64,000 nucleotides of DNA, from positions 62,001-126,000 of the forward strand of contig NZ_JADNQZ010000056.1 of NCBI RefSeq assembly GCF_015709515.1, read 5' to 3'. Within the stretch, counting starts at the first letter, position 1, and every line of letters starts with the position of its first letter. The notes beneath the pieces were generated by a model, which was not told where the DNA came from, did not search any database, and saw only the letters and a list, made by a program, of their open reading frames with translations. Shown here one piece after another: positions 26,306 to 35,636 of the stretch. The stretch comes from Methylocystis sp. H62 (GTDB lineage: Bacteria > Pseudomonadota > Alphaproteobacteria > Rhizobiales > Beijerinckiaceae). Both the position numbers and the translations under genes were made by a program.

Positions 26306-28770
26306 GAGAGACGCTCTGGACGCTCGCCGCGCTGATCAGCCACTGGCGCCGACGGCCCGGGAACCTCGCGACGCTCGTGCTGGGTCTCGCCATCGCCACG
26401 GCGCTGTGGAGCGGCGTGCAGGCGCTGAACGCTCAGGCGCGCAACAGTTATGACGCCGCGGCGAACGCGATTTCGGGCGGCGGCGCCAGAACGCTCGTCG
26501 CCGCGCGCGGCGGCCTGTTTGACCAGGAGCTCTTCGTAAGGCTGCGCCGCGCCGGCGTCACCGTCTCGCCCGTCTTGGAAGGCGCCGTCCGGATCGGCGA
26601 GAAGAATATTCGGATCATCGGCGTCGAACCGCTGTCGCTGCCGCGCCGCTCGCCGATCGCCGACCGGCGGACGCGATCGGATGTGATCGAAGATTTCTTT
26701 TCCGGCCCAGGCCGTAGCTTTGTCGCGCCGCAGACGTTGCGCCGGCTCGATCTCGCCGAGGGCGCGCAGCCGCAAACCGAGCGCGGTCAGCAGCTCCCGC
26801 CGCTTGCCGCGCTCGCCGAAGCGCCGCCCGGCGCAATCATCGTCGACATTGGCGTCGCGCAACGCCTGCTCGATCGACCCGGAAAGCTCTCGCGACTCGT
26901 TATCCTCGATGAGGAGACATTCGACGAGGCGCGGCTTAAGCCAATCGCCGGCGATGCGCTGCGGCTGGTCGCGCCGGATGATGAGAGTGATCTCGCCCGC
27001 CTGACCGACAGTTTTCACCTCAATCTCACCGCCTTCGGCTTTCTTGCGTTCCTGGTCGGTCTGTTCATCGTGCACGCCGCTTACGGCCTCGCCTTCGAAC
27101 AACGGCTGCCGACCCTGCGCACCTTGCGCGCGCTCGGCGTTGGGCCGCCCCATCTCGTCGCGGCGATGGCCTGCGAAATCGCCGTCCTGACGCTGATCGC
27201 GGGGGGCGCGGGCGTCCTCGGCGGTCACGCGATCGCGCAGGCGCTTCTGCCGGATGTCGTAAAAAGTCTCGAGAGCCTCTACGGCGCGCAAATCTCCGAT
27301 CGCCTTGCGCTCGATGCGCGCTGGTGGCTCTCCGGCCTTGCGATGGCGGGCGCCGGCGCGGCGCTTGCGGCGGCGAGCGGCCTGACGAAAGCATTGCGGC
27401 TGCCGGCGCTGTCGTTCGCGCGTCCCATGGCCTGGCGCGGCGCGCATCACCGCTATTTGCGACGGCAGGCCGCGCTCGCGGCGCTTGCTCTTGTCGCGGC
27501 GGCCGGCGCATACCGCTTTGGCGAAGGACTTGCGTCAGGCTTCGCGATCATCGGCTTGGCGCTTCTTGCCGCGGCGCTCATTCTGCCCGTCGGACTTGCC
27601 GGCGCCTTGGCGCTCGCCGAGCGTTTTGCGCGCCGGCCGCTCACCCGCTGGTTCTTCGCCGACGGACGCCAGGAAATTTCCGGTCTTTCGCTTGCGCTGA
27701 TGGCGCTGCTGATTGCGCTTGCGACCAACATCGGGGTCGGCGGCATGGTCGAGGGCTTTCGCCAGACGTTCGATCGCTGGCTCGACGCGCGCCTCGTCGC
27801 CGAGGTCTATTTCGAAGCGGCGACGCCCGCCGATGCGCGCGACATCGAGGCGTGGGCGCGCACGCAGCCCGACATCGCCACGATCCTGCCGATCTGGCGC
27901 GCGAAGACGCGCATCGGCGGATGGCCCGTCGACGTGCTCGGCATGACGCCTCACGAAACCTATACGGCGCATTTTCCCTTGATCGACGCCACGTCGGACG
28001 TGTGGACGGCGCTGCACGCGCAGGACGCCGTTCTCGTCAGCGAGCAGTTGGCGCGCCGCCTCAGTCTCGCGATCGGCGAGACGCTCGACATTCCGACGTC
28101 GGGACGAGACTTGCGCGCGCGCATCGTCGGCGTCTTTCCCGATTACGGCAATCCGAAAGGCCAGCTGCGCATCGATCACGAAAAGCTGACGCGCTATTTC
28201 GACGACGCTTCCGGCGTGCATTACAGCCTGCGCGTCGATCCCGGCGCCACGACGCGCGTCATCGAAAACATGCAGCAGCGCTTCGGCGGAAAAATCGCGC
28301 GCATCGTCGATCAGGCCGAAGTCAAAACGCTGTCGACGGACATCTTCGAGCGCACATTCGCCGTCACGACGGCGTTGAACACGCTCACGCTGATCGTGTC
28401 CGGCGTCGCGCTTTTCGCCAGCCTGCTGACGCTCAGCGACATGCGGCGCGCCCGCATCGCGCCAGTCTGGGCCCTGGGCGCGACGCGGCGAAAGCTGGCG
28501 GCGCTGGAAATGGCGCGGATCGTGGCGTTCGCCGCCGGCGCCGCGGCTTTCGCGATCCCGCTTGGACTGTTCATGACCTGGAGCCTTGTCGCGATCGTCA
28601 ATGTCGCCGCCTTCGGATGGCGGCTGCCATTCCATATGTTTCCGGCGCAGTGGCTTGTGGTTTCCAGCATCGCGCTCTGCGCCGCGTTCTTTGCGGCGCT
28701 CATCCCCGTCGTTCGGCTCGCACGCGTTTCGCCGACCGAACTGCTCAGGGTCTTCTCGAATGAACGCTAG
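26302..28770 (+). CDS. FtsX-like ABC permease (two FtsX modules)
   Basis: An 822-residue inner-membrane permease. One hydrophobic helix near the N-terminus and a large periplasmic part are followed by an FtsX-type four-helix unit (FLAFLVGLFIVHAAYGLAFE and onward). A second periplasmic part and a second FtsX unit (LTLIVSGVALFASLLTL to the end) follow. This is the duplicated architecture of YbbP/AttF-type permeases. It overlaps the ATPase gene by 4 bases (ATGA) and the following gene by 11 bases, so the three are tightly coupled. Transport direction is inferred from the LolCDE-type family: substrate taken from the membrane toward the periplasm. Confidence 0.88.
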   Translation: MRETLWTLAALISHWRRRPGNLATLVLGLAIATALWSGVQALNAQARNSYDAAANAISGGGARTLVAARGGLFDQELFVRLRRAGVTVSPVLEGAVRIGEKNIRIIGVEPLSLPRRSPIADRRTRSDVIEDFFSGPGRSFVAPQTLRRLDLAEGAQPQTERGQQLPPLAALAEAPPGAIIVDIGVAQRLLDRPGKLSRLVILDEETFDEARLKPIAGDALRLVAPDDESDLARLTDSFHLNLTAFGFLAFLVGLFIVHAAYGLAFEQRLPTLRTLRALGVGPPHLVAAMACEIAVLTLIAGGAGVLGGHAIAQALLPDVVKSLESLYGAQISDRLALDARWWLSGLAMAGAGAALAAASGLTKALRLPALSFARPMAWRGAHHRYLRRQAALAALALVAAAGAYRFGEGLASGFAIIGLALLAAALILPVGLAGALALAERFARRPLTRWFFADGRQEISGLSLALMALLIALATNIGVGGMVEGFRQTFDRWLDARLVAEVYFEAATPADARDIEAWARTQPDIATILPIWRAKTRIGGWPVDVLGMTPHETYTAHFPLIDATSDVWTALHAQDAVLVSEQLARRLSLAIGETLDIPTSGRDLRARIVGVFPDYGNPKGQLRIDHEKLTRYFDDASGVHYSLRVDPGATTRVIENMQQRFGGKIARIVDQAEVKTLSTDIFERTFAVTTALNTLTLIVSGVALFASLLTLSDMRRARIAPVWALGATRRKLAALEMARIVAFAAGAAAFAIPLGLFMTWSLVAIVNVAAFGWRLPFHMFPAQWLVVSSIALCAAFFAALIPVVRLARVSPTELLRVFSNER

Positions 28771-29863
28771 ATCCCCGAACAGTTCCCCGGAACGGCGCTC
28801 GGCGATTTCGAGGCGATCGGCGCTGCTTCTTGCGCTGTCGTCGAGCGGCGCGTTGGCGCAAGGCTTCGGCGGACTTGGCGCGACGGCGCCCGGCTTCGCA
28901 ATTCCCCGACCTGGAACGCCGCTCGCATTTCCAAGTGACCATGGCGCGCATCCCGATTTTCGTACCGAATGGTGGTACGTCACCGCAAATCTAAAAAGCG
29001 ATGACGGCGCCGCCTATGGCCTGCAGTGGACGCTTTTTCGCTTTGCACTGCAGCCGAACGCGGCGCGAGCCGGCTGGGACGACCGCAATGTGTGGATGGG
29101 CCATGCGGCGGCGACGAGCGCGAACGAACATCTCTTCGCGCAAAAATTCGCGCGTGGCGGCATTGGCCAGGCGGGCGTCGAGGCGGCGCCCTTTCGCGCT
29201 TTCATCGACCACTGGGTTTTGGAAACGCGCGACGATTCCGTGGACGCCGGAATCGAGCGGCTGCGCGTTTCCGCGGGCGACAGGAATTTCGCCTATGCGC
29301 TCGATCTCACAGCGAAGGGACCGATCGTTTTGCAAGGCGAGGGCGGCTACAGCCGCAAGTCCGAGGCTGGACAGGCCTCCTATTATTTCAGCCAACCATT
29401 CTTCGAGGCGAAAGGCTCGTTGTCGATGAACGGACGCAAAATCCAGGTTTCCGGCCGCGCCTGGATGGATCGCGAATGGTCGAGTCAGCCGCTCGGCGCT
29501 GATCAAAAAGGCTGGGACTGGTTTTCGCTGCATCTTGAGGGCGGCGCCAGACTGATGCTGTATCGCATGCGCAGCGTCGAGGCGCCGTCGTTTCTCTTTG
29601 GGAATTGGATCGACGCCGATGGCGCAACATCCATACTCGCGCGCGAAGACATCTTCCTCGAGCCTTTAGAGACGATACGCATCGCAGATCGGGACGTGCC
29701 GGTCCGCTGGCGCGTGAAGATTAAAAACCGCGACGTTGACATTGAGACGCGGCCGCTCAATCCAAGAAGCTGGATGGGAACCGATTTCGCCTATTGGGAA
29801 GGTCCGATCCGCTTTACGGGTTCGCACAGCGGCGAGGGCTATCTCGAAATGACGGGCTATTGA
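28760..29863 (+). CDS. AttH/CrtC-like secreted lipocalin-fold protein
   Basis: A 367-residue exported protein. The N-terminus (ISRRSALLLALSSSGALAQG) looks like a twin-arginine-type signal. The body matches the AttH-like predicted hydrolase/lipocalin family, with DHGAHPDFRTEWWYVTANLK, WTLFRFAL, GHAAATS and AWMDREWSSQPLGADQKGWD. ATG 28760 overlaps the permease stop by 11 bases. The AttH family is regularly encoded with the ABC pair seen here. The substrate is likely a lipid or isoprenoid, as in CrtC, but this is family inference. The 3' end overlaps the convergent MarR gene by 7 bases. Confidence 0.85.
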   Translation: MNARSPNSSPERRSAISRRSALLLALSSSGALAQGFGGLGATAPGFAIPRPGTPLAFPSDHGAHPDFRTEWWYVTANLKSDDGAAYGLQWTLFRFALQPNAARAGWDDRNVWMGHAAATSANEHLFAQKFARGGIGQAGVEAAPFRAFIDHWVLETRDDSVDAGIERLRVSAGDRNFAYALDLTAKGPIVLQGEGGYSRKSEAGQASYYFSQPFFEAKGSLSMNGRKIQVSGRAWMDREWSSQPLGADQKGWDWFSLHLEGGARLMLYRMRSVEAPSFLFGNWIDADGATSILAREDIFLEPLETIRIADRDVPVRWRVKIKNRDVDIETRPLNPRSWMGTDFAYWEGPIRFTGSHSGEGYLEMTGY

Positions 29864-30303
29864 GCCCCCGTGGCCGTGCGAAAAAAGTTCAAAAGAGCGC
29901 CTCGCGTATCCCGAAGCTTTTTCAAATGCACGGCGGCGAGTTCCGACAGCCGCCGGTCGCCCGCCCGCGTGATGACCACCAGCGATCGACGACGGTCGGT
30001 CGGATCGGTCTTACGCCTGACAAGCTTCGCCTGCGCCAGGCGCGACACCAGCTCCGCCGCGCTGTGATCGCGGATCATCAGCTGGTCGGCGAGTTCGCCG
30101 ACGCTGATGTGTTTCGCGCCGCGAAAGGTGCGCACCACAAGAAGCGCCTGATACCATTGCACGGTCACGCCATGGTCGGCGGCGACCTGTTCGCTGAAGG
30201 CCAAAAACCTTCGCAAGTCGGAGCGAAATTGCGCGAGCGCGACCAGGTCGTCTTCACTTGGCGACTTGCGCGGAGTCCCTTGTGTCTGTTCGCAGAGATT
30301 CAA
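29857..30303 (-). CDS. MarR-family transcriptional regulator
   Basis: A 148-residue winged-helix dimer. The DNA-binding core reads HISVGELADQLMIRDHSAAE and LVRRKTDPTDRRRSLVVIT, with the DxRxx-type wing. The start is read as TTG 30303, because AAGAGG lies 7 bases before it and no ATG occurs before the conserved part. It is convergent with the AttH-like gene. A regulatory target cannot be named; the divergent or upstream region shows no clear palindrome. Confidence 0.88.
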   Translation of the reverse strand: MNLCEQTQGTPRKSPSEDDLVALAQFRSDLRRFLAFSEQVAADHGVTVQWYQALLVVRTFRGAKHISVGELADQLMIRDHSAAELVSRLAQAKLVRRKTDPTDRRRSLVVITRAGDRRLSELAAVHLKKLRDTRGALLNFFRTATGAQ

Positions 30304-30413
30304 ATGAAACCTCTTACTTCCCGAGTCGTTCTCGCGCTGGGCGACTCATTTGGAGTAAAGAAACAATGCGCGCGCAGCGCCGGCGGGTCAATTCTTGTCG
30401 GCGTCAAAGCGCC

Positions 30414-31751
30414 TCATAATTGCGCGATGAATTCATCAATCTTTGCAAAAAAAACATTGGGATCAGACTCTCCTCTACTGATGCGCGCAAGCGCCGCGCG
30501 ACGACGCGGCGACTGCGGCGTCGAATAGTCGCGAACCGCTTGCAGCCATCCAAGTCCGTCGAGCGGATCGACATAGTCGATCGCGTCGCCGCCGACTTCG
30601 CGGAAGGCTTCGATGTCAGAGGCGATGACCGGCGTTCCCGCCGCAAGCGCTTCTGCGACGGGCAGACCAAAGCCTTCCGCAAAGGAAGGCATGAGCAGCG
30701 CGCGCGCGCCGGCCAGCAGGCTGCGCAGTCCCGGCGTGGAAAGTCCGCCCGCCTCAATGACGTGAGGACGCAAGGCGGCGCTGCGTTCCAGCATTTCGAT
30801 CACGGCGGCGCTGAGCCAGCCGCGCTTGCCGACGATGATGAGCTTTGGCGGAGCCGTATCTCGCGCCAACACGCGCCATACGTTCAGCAGCGTCAAAAGA
30901 TTCTTGCGCGGTTCGATCGTGCCGCAAACAACGAAATAGTTGACGCCGTCGAGCGCCGCCGGCGGCTCGGCGCGCGATGAAAAGACCGGCGATACCGGGA
31001 GACGGGCGACGCAGATCGGCAGTTCGGGCCTTCCGCATTCGGCGGCGAATTGACGAAGGCGCCCGGCGACGGCTTGCGATCCGACGACAACGCCTGCGCC
31101 ATAGCGGCAGACATTGCTCATGCGTCGGGGATGCAGCATCGCTTCTCTTGCGCGAAAGAACTCCGGCGCCTCGATGGGAAGCAGGTCGTGGACGAAGAAC
31201 ACCGGCTTCACATCCGGCCGCGCCGTCAGCCAGCGCAGATACCAGCTTCGATCGACAAGAAATTGCGTGACGTTGAAATAGATCGCGCCACGCGGCGCCT
31301 CGGCCGTTGGCCTTCCAAGATAAGGCGCCCAGCGCCGCATCGCCTGCCAGTTTCGCTCAAGGAAAGAGAGATTCGGCGATCTTCTGACGCGAGTCATCGA
31401 GGCCCGAGCGGCGCCGTTGGAGAGAAGCGCCGCGACGACGGCGCGATAGACCTCATCCTCCCCGGCGTCGCCATCTTCGCGCCAGAGACTTTCGACGCCT
31501 TCGATCGTCTCAAGCGCGCTGTCGGGATCGGCGAGGCGCGGGCCGATCGCCGTACAAATGAGCGCGCCTCGCTCGCCTGCGCTGCGCGCAAGAAAATGCC
31601 TTGCGAGAGCGAAATCGACGCGATCGATGCCATTTGGCGCCGCATTCAGCGCGCGTGTCACGATTCTCGTGACGTCATAGATGACGGTGCTGCGCGCCGC
31701 GTCAGTCGCCGTCGACGTCAGTTGCGGCACTTCGTCTCGTCCAAACGACAT
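30414..31751 (-). CDS. Glycosyltransferase family 4 (GT-B)
   Basis: A 445-residue cytoplasmic glycosyltransferase. The C-terminal GT4 domain has VCGTIEPRKNLLTLLNVWRV, KLIIVGKRGW and the nucleotide-sugar-binding EX7E motif in MPSFAEGFGLPVAEALAAG. The N-terminal half is less conserved, with NGIDRVDFALARHFL. ATG 31751 is chosen over the upstream TTG 31757. It overlaps a small secreted-protein gene by 34 bp. It is the first gene of a cluster of envelope and polysaccharide genes on this strand, so it likely adds a sugar to an exopolysaccharide or lipid-linked glycan. Confidence 0.85.
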   Translation of the reverse strand: MSFGRDEVPQLTSTATDAARSTVIYDVTRIVTRALNAAPNGIDRVDFALARHFLARSAGERGALICTAIGPRLADPDSALETIEGVESLWREDGDAGEDEVYRAVVAALLSNGAARASMTRVRRSPNLSFLERNWQAMRRWAPYLGRPTAEAPRGAIYFNVTQFLVDRSWYLRWLTARPDVKPVFFVHDLLPIEAPEFFRAREAMLHPRRMSNVCRYGAGVVVGSQAVAGRLRQFAAECGRPELPICVARLPVSPVFSSRAEPPAALDGVNYFVVCGTIEPRKNLLTLLNVWRVLARDTAPPKLIIVGKRGWLSAAVIEMLERSAALRPHVIEAGGLSTPGLRSLLAGARALLMPSFAEGFGLPVAEALAAGTPVIASDIEAFREVGGDAIDYVDPLDGLGWLQAVRDYSTPQSPRRRAALARISRGESDPNVFFAKIDEFIAQL

Positions 31752-32035
31752 CGCCAAATCTCTATCGCGTCATTGGCTTCTCGAACAGCGCGTTCCGTTT
31801 CTCTTTCGAGACACTCCCGATAGCGAAAAACCATTTTTGTAAAGAGCTGCACTTCTTCATCACAAGCGGCCATCGCGAGTGCGGCGGCGGACGTATCAAT
31901 GCAGCTGGGGCGTGACGGCGGCGCGCAGTAGGTGACGCCTCGAAGCGCTTGCGCGGCGACCGGCTGCGCATGCGTCAGGAAAGCAGCCGCAGTCGCAAGC
32001 GCGGCGCTGCACATGCTCCTCCCGGAGAACCGCAT
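31718..32035 (-). CDS. Small secreted Cys-rich hypothetical protein
   Basis: A 105-residue protein with a signal peptide (CSAALATAAAFLTHAQPVAA). The mature part has five cysteines (YCAPPSRPSC, ACDEEVQLF, ECLERETE, WRCRLDETKC; one per short segment) and is otherwise helical and charged. ATG 32035 is preferred over an upstream ATG at 32158 because the signal peptide begins there. The end overlaps the glycosyltransferase start by 34 bp. Unknown function; possibly a periplasmic partner of the polysaccharide genes. Confidence 0.6.
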   Translation of the reverse strand: MRFSGRSMCSAALATAAAFLTHAQPVAAQALRGVTYCAPPSRPSCIDTSAAALAMAACDEEVQLFTKMVFRYRECLERETERAVREANDAIEIWRCRLDETKCRN

Positions 32036-32163
32036 CGAACCCACTCCGGTTGTCGAGCGTTTATCGAGCGCATTGGGATACGTGATCGATAAGGAATCGC
32101 TCAAAATCAAAATGCTGGAGCAAGTCCCAAAGAGAAAGTCTGTGAACTTTTTCGGCACTTGCT

Positions 32164-33150
32164 CTATGCGCCGCGGCTAGCGAACCAATGCACCGCATCG
32201 GCGACTGCATCGGCTGGCGGCCGCGTCTTGTAGCCGAGCGTGCGGCGCGCCTTGGAATCGTCGAAGAACATGCGCTTCCCCGAAAGCCGCAAGCTCTCCC
32301 GATTGAGAAACGGCTCCGAGCCGGCAAAGCGCGCGACGATTTCATTGGCGTAGGCGAGCGGCATGAGCGGCCAGCGCGGCAATTTCGCCCAAGGCGGCGG
32401 CCGCCCCGTGATCCGCGATATTTCAACGAGCAGGTCGCGCAAGGTCAGATTCTCGCCTCCGAGAATATAACGCTCGCCGATCCCGCCGATTTTCATCGCG
32501 GCGATGTGGCCCGCGGCGACATCCTCCACGTGAACGATGTTGAGTCCGGTATCGACGTAGGCCGGCATGCCGCCGCGCATCGCCTCGCAGACGATCCTGC
32601 CGGTTGGCGTCGGCCGAACGTCGCCGGAGCCGAGCGGCGCGGAGGGGCACACGATGACGGCAGGCAGTCCTTCATCTCGGATCATGCCTTCAACCAACCG
32701 CTCGGACAGGATTTTGCTGAGCTTGTAGGCGCCGATCGCCCGTTCTGGAATCAACCGGTTGAATTCCGTGCAGGGCGCCGAATCAGGATCAAGCGTCGCG
32801 ACGCTGCTCGTATGCACGACGCGCTGCACGCCGGCCCGCAGCGCCTCCCGCATGACGATCTCGGTCCCGCTCACATTGACGCGCATCACCGGTTCTGGAT
32901 CGGGAGCCCAAAGGCGATAGTTCGCTGCAAGGTGAAAGAGAGCCGAGACGCCGGTCATGGCGCGCCGGACGCTCTCGCGATCAGTGACGTCGCCTTCGAC
33001 GATCTCGCAATCCGGCGGCACATTGCCGCGCGGACTCGATCCGCGCAGAAGCGCGCGTACGCAGAATCCTTCCGCCAGCAAACCTCTCGCGACAGCGCCG
33101 CCGATGAAACCGCTTGCGCCCGTGACAAGTACCGTTCCGCGAGAAACCAT
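32164..33150 (-). CDS. hpnA: NAD-dependent epimerase/dehydratase, HpnA type
   Basis: A 328-residue extended short-chain dehydrogenase. The Rossmann motif is VLVTGASGFIGGAVARGLL, the FHLAANYRLWAPDPEPVMRV segment is characteristic of hopanoid-associated HpnA, and the catalytic tyrosine-lysine pair is in IGAYKLSKILSE. The AANYRLW motif distinguishes it from ordinary sugar epimerases. HpnA is linked to making the extended side chain of bacteriohopanepolyols; the other hpn genes are not in the window. It sits in an envelope cluster on the minus strand. A different sugar-nucleotide role is possible. Confidence 0.8.
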   Translation of the reverse strand: MVSRGTVLVTGASGFIGGAVARGLLAEGFCVRALLRGSSPRGNVPPDCEIVEGDVTDRESVRRAMTGVSALFHLAANYRLWAPDPEPVMRVNVSGTEIVMREALRAGVQRVVHTSSVATLDPDSAPCTEFNRLIPERAIGAYKLSKILSERLVEGMIRDEGLPAVIVCPSAPLGSGDVRPTPTGRIVCEAMRGGMPAYVDTGLNIVHVEDVAAGHIAAMKIGGIGERYILGGENLTLRDLLVEISRITGRPPPWAKLPRWPLMPLAYANEIVARFAGSEPFLNRESLRLSGKRMFFDDSKARRTLGYKTRPPADAVADAVHWFASRGA

Positions 33151-33302
33151 GCTCCTTCCCTGCCCCAGCGCCAGCGCCCTCTTAAAGAGCCCAGACTCCT
33201 TCGCCTCTCATTGTTGATGGAATCGACAGAGAATGCCGCTTCACGGAAAATGGGCGGCGACCCCGTGAGGTCTAGATCTGGCCATGCGCTCGTCAGCGGC
33301 CG

Positions 33303-34052
33303 TCAGTTCGCGGCAGGCTCAATCAGACTTTGATCATCTACGTCCAGTATGGATGGCTCGTGCGCCGCCAACGCCGGTGGGAGCGATTCCATAATCTCGC
33401 GCTCCTCGCGCTGCATCCGCGCAAGATCCTTCTGTATGACGACGACGAAGCCAAGGAAGGTCAACCCGGACAGGCCGCCGATCACGAGATCCAGCACCAC
33501 GAAACCATAGGCCTGCGCCGTCGTCGCGCTGGAACCGAGCCAAGCTGCAAAAAGCGCCCAGGACGCGACGAGAAGTCGAAACTCCGTCGCGCCCATGCCG
33601 CCGTAAGACAACCGATGCACCCGCTCCGTGACGACCCTCAGATAGGTGTAGGAACTCATCAGCAGATAAAGCGAGAGCACCAGCAGCGATGAGCCGAGCG
33701 TGAAATAAGGCGACACGCCCAGACCGACAACGATCAGAGTCTGAGCGATGAGATCGGACGAATGGTCGATGAAATAGCCATAATGCGGCCGTTCGATCGA
33801 ACGATGTCGCGCAAGCGTGCCATCGAGAGAATCGCCGAACCAGTTGAGAAACAGGCCTCCAACGACCAGGACGAGAAATCCATTTGACCAGTGACAGCCG
33901 ATGAAGCCGAGCAGGGTCAGGCCCGCGCCGAACAATCCTATCGCTGTTAGATGATCCGGGGTCGCCCAGTCGGGCAAACGCCGCACCAAGGCCAACAGCA
34001 CAGCGCGCTCCTTGAGCGCGAGAAAACTTTGGTTGATGCGCTGATTGGCCAC
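33303..34052 (-). CDS. CDP-alcohol phosphotransferase family membrane protein
   Basis: A 249-residue integral membrane enzyme with about six helices. The full active-site motif D-x2-D-G-x2-A-R-x9-G-x3-D-x3-D is intact: D74, D77, G78, A81-R82, G92, D96 and D100. It would transfer a phosphate-alcohol group from a CDP-alcohol (lipid or polyol acceptor unknown). The start is GTG 34052, with GAGGGG 5-6 bases upstream. A paralogue with the same layout but a degenerate site lies at 36103-36798. The genes flank a polysaccharide-export protein, so a role in a phospho-alcohol decoration of a glycan or lipid is suggested. Confidence 0.85.
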   Translation of the reverse strand: MANQRINQSFLALKERAVLLALVRRLPDWATPDHLTAIGLFGAGLTLLGFIGCHWSNGFLVLVVGGLFLNWFGDSLDGTLARHRSIERPHYGYFIDHSSDLIAQTLIVVGLGVSPYFTLGSSLLVLSLYLLMSSYTYLRVVTERVHRLSYGGMGATEFRLLVASWALFAAWLGSSATTAQAYGFVVLDLVIGGLSGLTFLGFVVVIQKDLARMQREEREIMESLPPALAAHEPSILDVDDQSLIEPAAN

Positions 34053-34258
34053 GAGAACCCCTCAAAAGCGTTCAACAAGTCAGCGTCTGCGCAATTTCCG
34101 ATGACGCTCAAGCGAACAACCGATCATATCCCAGCCATATTACGGACGAAACAGGCAAAACGATGACATATTCAGAACTTAACCGGCACTAACCAAAATT
34201 CAAAAACTGTAATGCATCGGCATTTTCGGTCTCGAATGCGAAGCAAGCTTTATGCCTA

Positions 34259-35440
34259 TCAGTACAAAACTCGGGTAACGGCGACGCCCTGAATTGCCGG
34301 CTGCCCAACCGTGCCGACGAGCTGCATGAGCTTGCTGATGTCGGAGAACGGGGCGTTGCTGACGTAAAGAATGTCTTTGTCGCGAATGGGGAAGCGGCGC
34401 GCCGCAAACAACGCCGCGGGTTCGCGAAGATTGAGGTGATAGGCGACCGGCACCAGCCCTAGCGCAAGCAGATGCGGCGAGACCTGCGGATATTCGCGCG
34501 CGAGACTTGCCGGCTCGTAGCGCAGAATGAAAACCCCATCGGGGTCGGCGCGTGAATCGGTCAGGCCGCCGGCCCTGCCGATCGCCTCTTCGAGCGTGAT
34601 TCCGCGTGCATCGAATGGAACGACCGCGTTGGACCCGGTCGCCCCCATGACGGTAAACGTCTGCGGCGTGCGCTCGACGGTCAAAATGTCGCCCGCCCGC
34701 AAATAGATGTCTTCGCGAGGATTGACGAGCAGCGCCTGAATGGGCGCCCGCGCCGTGCGGTTGCCTCGCGTCAAGGTCACGAAAGTTTCGTGGACGGGCG
34801 AGCGATAGCCGCCGGCCGCGGCGATGACGTCCATGATGCGATCGCCGCCGAGCGTCAGCGGAACGCGCGAACCATTGGAGACTTCGCCGGTGACCGTGAC
34901 GGCGTTGGTGATGTTGCGAGTCACATTGACCACGACCTGCGGCTCAATCGCCTTGCCGCGAAGCCGCTCAATGATGGCCGACTCGACTTCCTGCTGATTG
35001 CGGCCGGCGACCTGGATGCGGCCGGCGTAGGGCACGGTGACCGAACCGTCGCGCCCGACCATCTGGTCCGGAATCGCGGCGGATCGAGATCCAGGGCTCA
35101 TCCGATCGGCGACGGGCGCCGAGAACAATCCGCCGGAAGCGGCCTCCCAAACAGTGATTTGAACCGAGTCGCCAATTCCGATCGCTTGGGCGGCGGCGGG
35201 CCGGTAATCGCCAAAGTAGCCCCGCAATGTCGGCGGCGCACGGCGGGCGAGCACGCCCAGCGAATTTCCGTCGATCTCGACCAGCGCAAAGCTCGGCTCC
35301 GGCGTCGCCAACGTCGGCGCCATACTCTCTACAATGTCCTTACGGGATGGACCTGCCGCCGGAAAAATCGAGCACCCCGCCAGCTGCAATCCGAGAGCGA
35401 GCGCAAGGCAGAGCCGCAGCGGGGGAATGGCAATCGTCAA
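34259..35440 (-). CDS. Wza-type polysaccharide export outer-membrane lipoprotein
   Basis: A 393-residue exported lipoprotein. The N-terminus (TIAIPPLRLCLALALGLQLA, then GCS lipobox) is followed by a PES-like export domain (IGIGDSVQITVWEAASGGLF, VTVPYAGRIQVAGRNQQEVE) and SLBB-type repeats (ITNAVTVTGEV, TVMGATGSNAVVPF). The start is read as TTG 35440 with a GGAG 5 bases upstream. It would be the outer-membrane channel for an exported polysaccharide. No polymerase, flippase or chain-length regulator is in the window. Its promoter region (35441-35636) is AT-rich. Confidence 0.9.
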   Translation of the reverse strand: MTIAIPPLRLCLALALGLQLAGCSIFPAAGPSRKDIVESMAPTLATPEPSFALVEIDGNSLGVLARRAPPTLRGYFGDYRPAAAQAIGIGDSVQITVWEAASGGLFSAPVADRMSPGSRSAAIPDQMVGRDGSVTVPYAGRIQVAGRNQQEVESAIIERLRGKAIEPQVVVNVTRNITNAVTVTGEVSNGSRVPLTLGGDRIMDVIAAAGGYRSPVHETFVTLTRGNRTARAPIQALLVNPREDIYLRAGDILTVERTPQTFTVMGATGSNAVVPFDARGITLEEAIGRAGGLTDSRADPDGVFILRYEPASLAREYPQVSPHLLALGLVPVAYHLNLREPAALFAARRFPIRDKDILYVSNAPFSDISKLMQLVGTVGQPAIQGVAVTRVLY

Positions 35441-35579
35441 AGTCGCTCCAATATATGCGCCCGCCGGCGCGAATTATTGAACACAGAGGAAGAGCCCTCC
35501 CAGAGACGCCGGGAGCTTGTGCGGGCCAACGGAATATGCCGGCTATATGGCGGAAATACCACCAGTTTTGTGAAGGATC

Positions 35580-35592
35580 GTAAAAATTTTAC
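35580..35592. promoter_or_regulatory. Small inverted repeat in AT-rich intergenic DNA
   Basis: GTAAAA-A-TTTTAC lies in the 196-bp region between two minus-strand genes, about 140 bp upstream of the export lipoprotein start and in an otherwise GC-rich neighbourhood. It could be an operator, but it is short and unsupported by a second copy. Confidence 0.25.
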
Positions 35593-35636
35593 CAATATGT
35601 GTGGATGGTTAACCGACCCGCCAGAATCGCCGGTTT

